Positions 35,692 through 44,810 of a stretch of 64,000 nt of DNA are shown piece after piece. Position 1 is the stretch's first letter, and the number at the start of each line of letters is the position of its first letter. This stretch comes from Sneathiella sp. HT1-7. Its GTDB lineage: Bacteria > Pseudomonadota > Alphaproteobacteria > Sneathiellales > Sneathiellaceae. The translations under genes and the position numbers were made by a program. The stretch is taken from positions 62,001 to 126,000 of the forward strand of contig NZ_JAJFZN010000002.1 of NCBI RefSeq assembly GCF_020731145.1, in the 5' to 3' direction. Under the pieces are notes generated by a model. That model was not told the origin of the DNA and did no database searches. It saw nothing but the letters and a program-made list of their open reading frames with translations.

Positions 35692-35708
35692 AGTTTTCTC
35701 CAAACCTG

Positions 35709-36701
35709 CTAGCTGTTGAAAATGGTGCCGATGTTTGCGTCTTGCGCGAGCTCTCGGGCAAGGGTGGCAATTGCGGTATCCTGAACGCCTGTACCCGTCA
35801 GGTCGCAAATCGTGATGCTTTCATCCGACGGGCGGCCACTATGGTGGCCAGCAATAATATTGCCGAGTTCCGGGAAATCAGTGGCTTCGTCTACATATCC
35901 GGCGGCGATGGCCGCGCGCAGTTCTCCCTGCATGCGGCATTGGGCAAGATTGTCGCAGACATATAGATTGGCCACAGGGATAACGTCTGGCGCGAGTTCT
36001 GTTTTGTAATCGGCATCCGCACCCATAGCGGTTATATGCTGACCGGGGTGAAGCTGTGTTGCTGAAATCAGGGCTGTTTGTGACGGCGTTGTCGTCACCA
36101 CGATATCGCTCTGTTCCATCAGGTAATCAATGGTTTCGGCAACTTCGATTTTGATACCGAGTTCATTTTGGCAATCTTCGACATATTGTTGTGCCTTCAC
36201 GCCATTCCGGCCCCAGACAATAGCTTTCTTGATGTTGCGAACTAGGGAGAGAGCTTTGAGCTGTAGTTTTGCCTGCGTCCCGGTGCCGATGATTCCAGCG
36301 ACATTCGCATCCTCACGGGAAAGCCATTTCGCGGCGACAGCGCCGGCGGCAGCAGTTCGGACATCTGTCAGATATCCATTGTCCAGTAGAACCCCCTCGA
36401 CAATGCCTGTTTTGGAAGAAAAGAGGACTATCAATCCGTTGAGGCTGGGCAAGCCTAGTTTGGGATTATCAAAAAATCCGGGGCTCATTTTTATTGCGAA
36501 GGAGTCAATTCCCGGCACATAAGCCGTCTTGACGTCCACTTCTCCATTATGATCCGGGACATGAAAGCTGAGGATCGGCGGCATTACCACATCCTTTGTT
36601 GCGAGAAGACGGAATGCATTTTCGATGCAGTTCACGGCAGCTTTGTCCAGCGAAACGACCTGCCTGAGTTCTTTTTCGCTCATGATGGTAATTTCAGGCA
36701 T
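35709..36701 (-). CDS. eutC: Ornithine cyclodeaminase-like protein of hydroxyectoine degradation
   Basis: Protein of 330 residues of the ornithine cyclodeaminase/mu-crystallin family. In known clusters EutC acts with EutB (and EutA) in turning 5-hydroxyectoine into ectoine. The NAD-binding segment is GIIGTGTQAKLQLKAL, and DICDLTGTGVQDTAIA-like sequence lies near the C-terminus. The start overlaps the eutB stop by 8 bases. It directly precedes doeA, 17 bp away. The exact reaction in the hydroxyectoine route is not fully settled in the literature I know. Confidence 0.88.
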   Translation of the reverse strand: MPEITIMSEKELRQVVSLDKAAVNCIENAFRLLATKDVVMPPILSFHVPDHNGEVDVKTAYVPGIDSFAIKMSPGFFDNPKLGLPSLNGLIVLFSSKTGIVEGVLLDNGYLTDVRTAAAGAVAAKWLSREDANVAGIIGTGTQAKLQLKALSLVRNIKKAIVWGRNGVKAQQYVEDCQNELGIKIEVAETIDYLMEQSDIVVTTTPSQTALISATQLHPGQHITAMGADADYKTELAPDVIPVANLYVCDNLAQCRMQGELRAAIAAGYVDEATDFPELGNIIAGHHSGRPSDESITICDLTGTGVQDTAIATLARELAQDANIGTIFNS

Positions 36702-37755
36702 GTCGGGTTTCCGCTTTTAATTGTTCCCGACTGATGTCGACATTCTCTCCGTCGATAAGTCGTTTATGCAGTTTCATGTCGATGTTGCATCCGCTGATGA
36801 GACTAACGCAGGTGCCAGGGGTCTCAATTTTTCCGGAAAGTAAGGCTGCAATGCCGACGCTGCCCGATCCTTCAATCACCAGCTTTTCCTGCCAATAGGC
36901 ATGGCGGATAGCCTCGGCAATCTCGGTCTCGGTCACCAGCACAATTTCATCAACAAGTTCCTTCACCATCCGGAATGTGTAAAGATTGTTGAGACCTATT
37001 CCGCCGCCCAGTGAATCTGCAAGAGTGGGGAATTCTTCTACCAGAATGGGTTTGCCAGCCTGTTGACTTTCATACATGGCGGCGCCCCGATCCATAGAGA
37101 CACCGATGATCCTGATTGTCGGGTTCTTGGTTTTCATGGCAAGGGCAATGCCAGAAATCAGGCCGCCACCGGACAAGGGAACCAGTACGGTTTCAATGTC
37201 CTTCACCTGTGCCAGAACCTCAAGACCAAGTGTTCCTTGCCCTGCAATAATATCTTGATGATCAAAGGGCGGCAGCATGGTCATCCCTTCTTCATTGACA
37301 AGCCGATCCACCTCTACCTGCGCATCGTCTTGGGAGCGTCCAATAATGCGGACCTCCGCGCCATGCGAGCGAATGCCGTCTACTTTGTTCTGCGGCACGA
37401 GTTCAGACATGCAGATGATACAGTGCACGCCAGCATTATGCGCAGCATAGGCAAGGCCGCGTCCGTGGTTCCCGGTTGAGACACCGACAACGCCATTTGC
37501 TTTCTGATCCTCAGTCAAGGACAGCACAGCATTCGTTGCACCGCGTAACTTGAAGCTTCCCGTAATCTGGAGTTGCTCCAGCTTTAGATATATATCTCCA
37601 CCAGTCTGCTCCGACAGGGAAGGTGAGAGCACAATCGGTGTCTGCCGGATAAAGGGAGCTATCCTGAGGTGCGCCCTGTCAATAGCAGACAAACTCACTG
37701 AACCTATCTTGCGCCCCTTCATGCTGGGCAACTCAAATTTGAAACAGCCAGCCAT
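36694..37755 (-). CDS. eutB: Threonine dehydratase-like PLP enzyme of hydroxyectoine degradation
   Basis: PLP enzyme of 353 residues of the threonine/serine dehydratase family. The PLP Lys is in ITGSFKLRGATNAV, the phosphate loop in VPLSGGGLISGIAL, and the Asn loop in VSTGNHGRGLAYAA. In ectoine consumers EutB works with EutC on 5-hydroxyectoine. The start is uncertain: residue 12 (MKGRKIGSV) is also possible and neither has a strong ribosome site. Upstream, 90 bp away, is the usp gene. The eutA gene that stands there in the reference order is missing. Confidence 0.88.
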   Translation of the reverse strand: MAGCFKFELPSMKGRKIGSVSLSAIDRAHLRIAPFIRQTPIVLSPSLSEQTGGDIYLKLEQLQITGSFKLRGATNAVLSLTEDQKANGVVGVSTGNHGRGLAYAAHNAGVHCIICMSELVPQNKVDGIRSHGAEVRIIGRSQDDAQVEVDRLVNEEGMTMLPPFDHQDIIAGQGTLGLEVLAQVKDIETVLVPLSGGGLISGIALAMKTKNPTIRIIGVSMDRGAAMYESQQAGKPILVEEFPTLADSLGGGIGLNNLYTFRMVKELVDEIVLVTETEIAEAIRHAYWQEKLVIEGSGSVGIAALLSGKIETPGTCVSLISGCNIDMKLHKRLIDGENVDISREQLKAETRHA

Positions 37756-37845
37756 AAACAGGAATATTGAATTGAAGATTTCATTTAATTTTATCCCACC
37801 TGAAAAATATGATGAGGTCGACAGTACAATTCGGACGAGACGTCT

Positions 37846-38283
37846 CTAAACTACCATCACCGGACAATTTGCGAGGCTTGTTACCTTGTGGGAGACACTT
37901 CCGAGCAGGAAGCCTTCCAAATCACCATGTCCCCGGCTACCCAGAATGATTAGTTCGACATCTTTGTCTTTTGAAAAATTGACAATTGTCCGGGCGGGCG
38001 GGCCGTTTTTCACGAAAGCCCGGACCGATTTGGCTCCCATATCCAATGCTTCTTTTTTTGCATTCTCCGCCACATCGGATGCATGCTTTCGCAGAATATC
38101 ATCCATGACTTCGGGTTCTTCCGAGCGGACCATCGATATAGATGTTTCCAGGAGGCTGTGATGTCTGAAAACAGTTAGAATAAGCAGCTCACAGTCAAAC
38201 GACTCTTGCATTTTGACGGCCGTTTTCAAGGCCTTCAGAGAGGGCTCTGAACCATCCATCGGGATCAGGATTTTTTTAAACAT
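37846..38283 (-). CDS. Universal stress protein linked to the ectoine TRAP transporter
   Basis: Usp-domain protein of 145 residues. It has the full ATP-binding signature GSRGHGDLEGFLLGS, unlike the altered one at 1424. In ectoine importers such a protein (TeaD in Halomonas) binds ATP and adjusts TRAP transport activity. It lies 17 bp after uehC on the same strand, which fits that role. Cytoplasmic. Confidence 0.92.
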   Translation of the reverse strand: MFKKILIPMDGSEPSLKALKTAVKMQESFDCELLILTVFRHHSLLETSISMVRSEEPEVMDDILRKHASDVAENAKKEALDMGAKSVRAFVKNGPPARTIVNFSKDKDVELIILGSRGHGDLEGFLLGSVSHKVTSLANCPVMVV

Positions 38284-38300
38284 ATGTTATCTCCTGCCCA

Positions 38301-39584
38301 TCAACGGAACGCCAGATCGCGGGCAAACAGGGCAATCTGCGGGAAAAATATTAGAGCGACCGATACAGCGGCAAGAATGACCGTAAAGGGAAATATGCCC
38401 CTTACAACATCTGCATACGGCCTTTTAAAGACGGCAATTGCCGTGAAAATATCACATCCAAAGGGCGGCGTTGCAGAGCCAATGGCAACCTGCAGCGTGA
38501 TAATCGTTCCCACCAGAACCGGGTCCAACGCTACAGCTTCGACCACGGGTGCAAAAATGGGTACGAGAACGAGGATCACAACGATTGGGTCAACGAACAT
38601 ACAGCCGATGAAGAAGGAAACAGAGATGACACCCAAAACCCCTTTCGGGCCCATATCGGTGATACCAATCGCCCCCAGAATTTCCTGAGGAATTTGGGCG
38701 AATGAGATTACCCAAGAAAAGGCTGCGCCGGCACCTACCAGAATAAAGACGACGGCGGTAATCAGTCCGGTGGATTTAGCAATCTGGTAAATATCTTTTA
38801 TTTTCAGGGACTTGAAAATAATAATCTCCAGAATCAAGGCATAGAATACACAGGCTGCCGCCGCTTCGGTCGGGCTGAAAATGCCACCATAAATACCGCC
38901 AATAATTATGACTGGGAAGCCGAGTGGCCAGATAGCTCTTCGGGCGGCGCCTAATCGTTCTGACCAGGTTGCTTTTGGCTCTGTTGGCACTTTGTTAATG
39001 GTTGCATAGATCATGCTGTAGGCGGAAAAGAGGATCATCAAAAGAAGGCCGGGGCCTACACCGGCGATGAATAACTCTGAAATGGACGTGCTGGAAATTA
39101 CGCCATAGATAATCATGCCGATACTGGGCGGAATAAGGAAGGCGATATCACTGGCATTGATGATCAGGGCGAGGATAAATGAATCCTTGTATCCCGCCTT
39201 CAACATACGTGGGCGCAATGGCGACCCGACAGCAACAACAGTGGCCTGCGTCGAGCCGGATACCGCACCGAAAAGGGTGCAAGCCGCGGCCGTGCTGACG
39301 GCAAGTCCGCCCCGGACATGGCCGATAAACTTCATCACCATGTCAATAAGACGGTTTGCAGATTGGCCCCGGGTCATGATTTCCGCGGCCAGAATGAACA
39401 TCGGGACTGCTATTAGAGATGCCGGGCGTATGCCCGCGAGCATCTGCTGGACCATGAAGTCCATTTTTGAAAAGCCATTAAAAAGCTCATAAAATCCATA
39501 AAAAGCGCCGAGCAGAAGCGGGATCATCATGGGCAGGCCCGCGAGTAACAGGACGATCATGATAGCTGTTATTTTGATTGCCAT
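38301..39584 (-). CDS. uehC: Ectoine/hydroxyectoine TRAP transporter, large permease
   Basis: DctM-type subunit of 427 residues with about 12 hydrophobic segments. Motifs are GAVSGSTQATVVAVGSPLRP, IAFLIPPSIGMIIYG and FSPTEAAAACVFYALILE. With UehA and UehB it forms the secondary transporter for ectoines. It begins 9 bp after the uehB stop. The assignment rests on cluster order and matches TeaC/UehC in length. Confidence 0.93.
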   Translation of the reverse strand: MAIKITAIMIVLLLAGLPMMIPLLLGAFYGFYELFNGFSKMDFMVQQMLAGIRPASLIAVPMFILAAEIMTRGQSANRLIDMVMKFIGHVRGGLAVSTAAACTLFGAVSGSTQATVVAVGSPLRPRMLKAGYKDSFILALIINASDIAFLIPPSIGMIIYGVISSTSISELFIAGVGPGLLLMILFSAYSMIYATINKVPTEPKATWSERLGAARRAIWPLGFPVIIIGGIYGGIFSPTEAAAACVFYALILEIIIFKSLKIKDIYQIAKSTGLITAVVFILVGAGAAFSWVISFAQIPQEILGAIGITDMGPKGVLGVISVSFFIGCMFVDPIVVILVLVPIFAPVVEAVALDPVLVGTIITLQVAIGSATPPFGCDIFTAIAVFKRPYADVVRGIFPFTVILAAVSVALIFFPQIALFARDLAFR

Positions 39585-39593
39585 CCGATCCTC

Positions 39594-40160
39594 CTAAACT
39601 TCAATCTCGTCGTCGTCATACCCTTCCAGCATGCTGGTGGAGAGGTAGACGTCTTTTTCGAGAATATTTTTGACCGTTGTGAGTGCATACTGGATTCCGG
39701 TGACTGCGAAACCGACTGGAACCCAAAGAAAAATCAGATAAACTGGTATCTGAAGAGCTGGCAGGACGCGTCCGGAGTTCGCAACTTTCGTGATATAGCC
39801 AATTGAAAAATAGCACAGGGCAAACATCGTCAACGCGGTGATTATGGTAATGAGGATCATCATGGCTTTGCGCGTTCGAATGGGCAGCGCATCATAAATG
39901 GCAGACATTCTGATATGCCGCCCGTGCCGCGCAGCATAACCAATGCCTGCAAAGGTGATCATGATAATAAGAATTCTGTTTACCTCTTCGGTGAAGAAGA
40001 AGCTGTATTGGAAGATGAAGCGGCCAATGACATTTCCCACTGTATTCAGGCCCATCAATAATACGCCGGCTGCGAGGATGACGGCCTCCACACGACCAAT
40101 CAACGTATCGATCTGACCCAAAAAACCGGGTAGCATTGATTTGTGATCTTTATCTGTCAC
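39594..40160 (-). CDS. uehB: Ectoine/hydroxyectoine TRAP transporter, small permease
   Basis: DctQ-type subunit of 188 residues with four hydrophobic segments ([20 protein letters not shown] and others) and the [20 protein letters not shown] segment. The acidic tail is YDDDEIEV. It is separated from uehA by a terminator-like hairpin and is close to uehC, so its expression may be lower than that of the binding protein. Confidence 0.92.
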   Translation of the reverse strand: MTDKDHKSMLPGFLGQIDTLIGRVEAVILAAGVLLMGLNTVGNVIGRFIFQYSFFFTEEVNRILIIMITFAGIGYAARHGRHIRMSAIYDALPIRTRKAMMILITIITALTMFALCYFSIGYITKVANSGRVLPALQIPVYLIFLWVPVGFAVTGIQYALTTVKNILEKDVYLSTSMLEGYDDDEIEV

Positions 40161-40201
40161 GAGGCTTCCCCTGTATCGTCCAATCCCAAAATTCTAGAGA
40201 G

Positions 40202-40242
40202 AAAAATACCGGGCAATTTTCTTTGGATCGCCCGGTATTTTT
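40202..40242 (-). terminator. Terminator-like hairpin between uehA and uehB
   Basis: A 13-bp perfect inverted repeat: the arm AAAAATACCGGGC (40202-40214) pairs with GCCCGGTATTTTT (40230-40242), loop 15 nt. On the minus strand the second arm ends in TTTTT followed by ctc. It lies 12 bp after the uehA stop and probably attenuates read-through into uehB and the catabolic genes. Confidence 0.75.
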
Positions 40243-40254
40243 GGATGTGCTGCT

Positions 40255-41271
40255 CTACTTAGTGGCGGCGAGGTCTGCTTTGAACTGTTTAAGGATTGCC
40301 GTGCCGCTATCACCGGTCATTTCGATGAATTTGGCCTCCACGTCCCCTGCCGCGTCTTTAAAGCAGGAGCGTTGCTCTTCGGACAGGACGGTAACCGTCA
40401 TGCTTGGCTTGGCTTCCTTGATTTTTTTCAGTTCTTCCTGAGCCAAGCCTTCCTGATACACAACGATATGTTCATATGCTGCTTTAGCGGCATCCTGAAC
40501 AATTTTCTTGTCCGCATCGTCAAGACCATCAAAGAACTCCTTGTTGGCCATAACCGCAGTCGTAAAATTGCTGTGGCCTGTATAGGTGATGTAATCTGTT
40601 ACTTCATACAGTTTTGTTGAGTATAGATAGAAGGTCGGGTTTTCCTGGCCCTGAATAATGTTGGTTTGCAGGCTTCCGTAGACTTCGCCCCAAGGCAGAG
40701 GCGTCGGTGTCGCGCCGAACGCTTTATAGGCTTCGACCAGAAGAGGGTTCGTCATCACGCGGAATTTAACTTCATCCAGGTCCGCACAGTTGTTGACAGG
40801 CTCTTTGGTTGTCATGGCTACTTCGCCTTCAGGGAACATTTGAAGGAGTTCAAGCCCTTGGTCCGCATAAAGACCTTTGAAGTCCTTGTTGATCGCCTTG
40901 CTTTCCCGGAAGAAGCGGGCCAAATGTTCCTGATCCGTGGGGAGCAGGTAGGGAACAAAAAAGACCTGTGCTTCGGGAATTAGCGCGCCGGTAAAACCAG
41001 GCGATTGATCAACGAATTGCAGGATGCCTGCCTGTGTTTGTTCCATCAAGTCTGCTGACTCGCCTAATGTACCATAAGGGAATAGCTGGATTTGATGATC
41101 AGAGTTTTTCTCAATCTCTTCCTTGAATTTCGTTGCATAGACTCCCTGAACCTCTGTCAGGGATTCCTCAAATGCGTATTTCCATGTATCCGCACTTGCA
41201 ACGCTCAATCCCGCTGCGATTGTCGCTACTGCTGTTAAGCTGCTAATAAGGCCGCGTTTCTTCAAAGTCAT
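40255..41271 (-). CDS. uehA: Ectoine/hydroxyectoine TRAP substrate-binding protein
   Basis: Periplasmic DctP-type protein of 338 residues, matching TeaA/UehA. The ATG at 41271 is preferred over one at 41280 because the AGGAGG ribosome site is 9 nt from the former but only 1 nt from the latter. The Sec signal is LISSLTAVATIAAGLSVASA, cut before DTWKYAF. Ligand-region features include FRVMTNPLLVEAYKAFG and IIQGQENPTFYLYS. It is the first gene of the uptake and catabolism operon after enuR. Confidence 0.93.
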   Translation of the reverse strand: MTLKKRGLISSLTAVATIAAGLSVASADTWKYAFEESLTEVQGVYATKFKEEIEKNSDHQIQLFPYGTLGESADLMEQTQAGILQFVDQSPGFTGALIPEAQVFFVPYLLPTDQEHLARFFRESKAINKDFKGLYADQGLELLQMFPEGEVAMTTKEPVNNCADLDEVKFRVMTNPLLVEAYKAFGATPTPLPWGEVYGSLQTNIIQGQENPTFYLYSTKLYEVTDYITYTGHSNFTTAVMANKEFFDGLDDADKKIVQDAAKAAYEHIVVYQEGLAQEELKKIKEAKPSMTVTVLSEEQRSCFKDAAGDVEAKFIEMTGDSGTAILKQFKADLAATK

Positions 41272-41475
41272 TGGTATCATACCTCCTGTTTGATTTCGGC
41301 AATCATTGACGCGTTTTTCTTTCCGTCACGGACGGGCCCCTTAATCCTGAAATACTTATAGGTCCGTAAAAGCAATGACTGGCTCTTCCTGTGAATTCTC
41401 GTCCGGAACTACTGTTGAAATCAGAATTTGGCGAAAAACAACCCGCCTGAATTTTTCAAATGGAAGTCTGGCCTT

Positions 41476-41517
41476 CAATTGTAATGCATGTCAAATATTA
41501 TATTGACGCAGTACAAT
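41476..41517. promoter_or_regulatory. Candidate EnuR site upstream of uehA
   Basis: CAATTGTA-at-GCATGTCAA (41476-41494) shares both blocks with the repeat at the enuR start (42913-42936). It also forms an imperfect dyad with TTGACGCAGTACAAT (41503-41517), which touches the enuR stop codon. The site lies about 205 bp upstream of uehA. EnuR binding is inferred from the shared motif and context. Confidence 0.45.
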
Positions 41518-42908
41518 TACAGAAGTTGTGGCAAAGGCTCCGGCGATCGTTTCAGGAGACCTTTGATTAAGGTAAGCCCTTGCTGGAATCTGTTTGTATT
41601 GGCAACGCCCCCGATGGCGACCCGGATCGCATTTAAAGGTTCGCATTGCGCTGTCATGAAAGGTTGTGGCGGGGCCACGGCAACCCCGAGTGCTTTCGCA
41701 TGTTCCACCATGCTAAGGGCTGTCCATTGCTCTGGTAGCGGGAGCCAGAAATGCAGGGCGGCAGGATGGCCGATCCAAGCAAATTCGGTTAGTTCTTCAT
41801 CCACGATTTTATAGCGTTCAGCAAGTTTGTCGCGCTGCCACAGCACCAGTTCGTCTGCTGTACCGTCATCAATCCAGCGGCTTGCGAGTTCCGAGATCAA
41901 GGGAGTGGCCATCCAGCTGAATACGATTAGTCTTCCAATAATCGAGGGCAGCAAGGCTTCGGGCGCAACCAGATATCCTGTTCTCAGGCCAGGCATAACG
42001 CATTTTGTAAAAGAGGTAAGATAAATAGATCGTTCCGGGGCAAGCGCAGAGATTGGAGTTGGGCGGATTTCCGGTAGAGGGCCGAGGACATCATCCTCAA
42101 TTATCAGGATATCATATTGCCGCGCGATTCGGATGAGTTCCTCTCGCCTTTCTATCGACATGAGGCCGACGGACGGGCTGGCAAGGGTTGGAACAGTGAA
42201 GAAAACTTTCACGTCCTGCTGTTTGCAAGCTTCTTCAAACGCCTCTGGTAGAACTCCCTCTTCATCCATTCGGAGGCCATGGAGGCGCAGGCCGAGATAG
42301 GAGCAGAGGGAGATAATAAGATGGTGAGCAATTGCATCTGTTACGACTACATCGCCATGGCGGGCAACCGAGGAGAGGGCCGTCGCCATGCCGTGACAGA
42401 CACCATTGGTCATGACAACATTTGCGGCAGAAGTTTCCAGTCCGCACTTCGACAGCCATTTCACGCCCGCATGGCGATGCTCCTCCAGCCCGATATTGGG
42501 CCGACAGGCAAGATAGGCGTCCGGGTTCAACCCTTCGGACATAACGGCAAGAGCGGATTGCATCTTCTCAACATGAATATTGTCATACAAGGGTCTGGCA
42601 ATAGAAAGATCAATGAGCCCTTGGTCAGTCCTCTCCATTAGAAATGGCTGGCGGGAGGTGTGCGTGGGGTCCAGAACAAACGTTCCGCGTCCGACCTGAC
42701 CACCAATAAGGCCGGAACGCGTGAGCTCATCATAGGCCTTGCTAACGGTATGAACACTGACGTGTAAAATATCCGCTAGAGTTCGATGCGGCGGGAGGCG
42801 CTCTCCAACAGCAAGCTGCCCATTGGAGATTGCGTCCCTGAGGAGGTTTGCGATACCAATATGGAGGGGGCGATCAAGTGTTTCACGCTTGGGGATCCAT
42901 TTTGTCAT
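41517..42908 (-). CDS. enuR: MocR/GabR-type regulator of ectoine catabolism
   Basis: Regulator of 463 residues with an N-terminal GntR winged helix (about 10-78, VGERLPPHRTLADILHVSVH) fused to an aminotransferase fold. The PLP-binding Lys is K302 in SFTKCVMPGLRTG, and the cofactor Asp is in LIIEDDVLGPLPE. In ectoine degraders EnuR represses the operon and is relieved by pathway intermediates that react with PLP. It heads the cluster on the same strand. A perfect 9-bp inverted repeat straddles its start codon, pointing to autorepression. Confidence 0.94.
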   Translation of the reverse strand: MTKWIPKRETLDRPLHIGIANLLRDAISNGQLAVGERLPPHRTLADILHVSVHTVSKAYDELTRSGLIGGQVGRGTFVLDPTHTSRQPFLMERTDQGLIDLSIARPLYDNIHVEKMQSALAVMSEGLNPDAYLACRPNIGLEEHRHAGVKWLSKCGLETSAANVVMTNGVCHGMATALSSVARHGDVVVTDAIAHHLIISLCSYLGLRLHGLRMDEEGVLPEAFEEACKQQDVKVFFTVPTLASPSVGLMSIERREELIRIARQYDILIIEDDVLGPLPEIRPTPISALAPERSIYLTSFTKCVMPGLRTGYLVAPEALLPSIIGRLIVFSWMATPLISELASRWIDDGTADELVLWQRDKLAERYKIVDEELTEFAWIGHPAALHFWLPLPEQWTALSMVEHAKALGVAVAPPQPFMTAQCEPLNAIRVAIGGVANTNRFQQGLTLIKGLLKRSPEPLPQLL

Positions 42909-42936
42909 GCAACAATTGTAGCGGATAGCATGACAA
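42902..42936. promoter_or_regulatory. Inverted repeat at the enuR start, candidate EnuR operator
   Basis: TTGTCATGC (42902-42910) and GCATGACAA (42928-42936) form a perfect 9-bp inverted repeat with a 17-bp spacer containing ACAATTGTA. The start codon of enuR (42906-42908) lies inside the left arm, so a bound protein would block expression. Confidence 0.5.
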
Positions 42937-43001
42937 CTGCAATATAATTCCCTTAAGTGTCATCCCCCCAAAAACACGGACTGTTTGCTCCGTTCAATCT
43001 A

Positions 43002-44114
43002 TCACGCATCAGCTAATGTTGGATAGTCGACGTACCCTTCTGGGCCACGACTATAGAAGGTTGCGCGATTATATGGCGTTAATGCTACATCCAGTCTTAA
43101 TCGCTCGGGCAGGTCAGGGTTGGAAATAAAGAAGCGGCCAAAGGCAATCGCGTCGGCATCGCCATTCGCCAACATGTTATTGGCGCTCTCCTTGTCAAAA
43201 TTGCCCGCGGCAATCAGGATGCCATGCCAAATGGAACGAAAGAGTTCTGCTGCGGAAGGCACATCTTTATGATCCACATCGCGTTGACCTGCGCCACTGG
43301 CGCGCGGCTCAATCAAATGCAAATAGGCCAAGCCGAGCTTATCAAGTTCGCTGATGAGGTGGGAATAGAGCGGCATTGGTTCATCCTCCCCACTGTCGTT
43401 TGCAATACCAAAAGGTGACAAGCGAATACCGACGTGATTTGATCCCCAAACCGCATTAATAGCTTTCGTAACCTCCAACACCAAGCGGCAGCGATTTTCA
43501 ATTGAACCGCCATATTGGTCAGTGCGCTTGTTCGTTCGCGACTGGAGAAATTGTTCCAGCAGATAGCCGTTGGCCGAGTGGATTTCGACGCCATCAAAAC
43601 CGGCCTCTTTGGCACTGCTGGCGGCATGGACATAACGTTCAATCAAGTCCGGTATTTCTGCAGTCTCCAGCGCCCGAGGTATGGGGCAGGGCACACGCTT
43701 GAACTCTTGCGTCGTAACCTCAACATTTGCCGGTACTGCGGATGGAGCAATCGGTAGCCCGCCGTCAGGTTGATAGGAGGGGTGAGACAGGCGACCCATA
43801 TGCCAAAGTTGCAGATAGATCTTTCCGCCTTTGGCGTGAACCGCCTTCGTGATCAGCTTCCACCCCGCGATTTGCTCTGAAGAATGAATGCCGGGCGTGC
43901 AAGGGGCCCCTCTGCCATCCTCTGAAATCTGAGAGGCTTCGGCAATGATTAGGCTGTCGCGACTTGCGCGCTGGCCATAATACTCTGCCATCAGTTCGTT
44001 AGGGATGTTGCCAGGAACAGTCGCGCGCATCCGTGTCAATGGCGCCATCACAATGCGATTTGATAAGCGCAGCTCACCAATTGCAATCGGCGTGAATAAA
44101 TTGATTGTCGTCAT
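43002..44114 (-). CDS. Old Yellow Enzyme-type alkene reductase (NemA-like)
   Basis: FMN-dependent ene-reductase of 370 residues using NAD(P)H to reduce activated double bonds or nitro groups. The FMN barrel start is LRLSNRIVMAPLTRMRA. The substrate-binding H-x2-N-x-Y is in EIHSANGYLLEQF. TDQYGGSIENRCRL and IAFGRFFISNPDLPERL are classic OYE segments. It lies 93 bp beyond the enuR start and is transcribed in the same direction as enuR but upstream of it, so it is not part of the ectoine operon. Native substrate unknown. Confidence 0.93.
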   Translation of the reverse strand: MTTINLFTPIAIGELRLSNRIVMAPLTRMRATVPGNIPNELMAEYYGQRASRDSLIIAEASQISEDGRGAPCTPGIHSSEQIAGWKLITKAVHAKGGKIYLQLWHMGRLSHPSYQPDGGLPIAPSAVPANVEVTTQEFKRVPCPIPRALETAEIPDLIERYVHAASSAKEAGFDGVEIHSANGYLLEQFLQSRTNKRTDQYGGSIENRCRLVLEVTKAINAVWGSNHVGIRLSPFGIANDSGEDEPMPLYSHLISELDKLGLAYLHLIEPRASGAGQRDVDHKDVPSAAELFRSIWHGILIAAGNFDKESANNMLANGDADAIAFGRFFISNPDLPERLRLDVALTPYNRATFYSRGPEGYVDYPTLADA

Positions 44115-44291
44115 CGTTTATTATTGCCCTTAGAATTTGTCGACGTGAGCGAAGAGCCTAACGTACCCTGACATTAAACACTAGCTCAGACTAGCCAGCC
44201 GATCGGTCATTATAAAGGGTGACAACCTCTACAGAAGCTGTTCCAATTATTTTGGTAGGTGGGTTGTAAGAAAAACTTACTGGAATTTAAG

Positions 44292-44723
44292 ATGGAGTCA
44301 CAGACATTGCATCGATATACGGAAATTATCAGACGATATTATGAAGGATGTTCCATGGCAGATTTTGATCTGATGATGTCTACCTTTGACCCGGACATCG
44401 TCCATTATTTTGTTGATCATGCGCCGGTAATAGGGGCGGCGGCCTTGGCAAACTATTGGGTGAAGGTCGGTCCGAAAACAAAGGCATCATGGGCTCTGGA
44501 TCATATTATAATTCAAGAGCCGGAAGCCGTTATTGAATGGAGTATGCCCTGGACATCACCGGTTGATCAGAAGCGTCAGACGTTGCGTGGTACGGAGTGG
44601 TATATATTCAGAGACGACAAGATAACCGAGATCCGGAGTTATCATAATAACCACTACCTACAAAACCCGAAGAACCGGGAACTTTGGGACTTTCCCTATA
44701 TAGAACGTGGATACCTGCCGTGA
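44292..44723 (+). CDS. SnoaL/NTF2-like small protein
   Basis: Protein of 143 residues with the NTF2/SnoaL-like pattern: RYTEIIRRYYEGCSMADFDL, a middle FDPDIVHYFVDHAPVIGAA stretch and the C-terminal KITEIRSYHNNHYLQNP strand. The start at 44292 (ATG) is used rather than the GTG at 44259. It has no signal peptide. Members include isomerases, cyclases and dehydratases as well as non-enzymes, so function is not assignable. It starts a plus-strand group that continues with the acyl-CoA dehydrogenase, 87 bp later. Confidence 0.75.
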   Translation: MESQTLHRYTEIIRRYYEGCSMADFDLMMSTFDPDIVHYFVDHAPVIGAAALANYWVKVGPKTKASWALDHIIIQEPEAVIEWSMPWTSPVDQKRQTLRGTEWYIFRDDKITEIRSYHNNHYLQNPKNRELWDFPYIERGYLP

Positions 44724-44810
44724 ACAGATGCTGTTATAGCGGTTGACAGACAGTAGCTAACAATCGCAGCATTAAGAACATTCAACTTATTCGAAATAAG
44801 GAACAATAAT

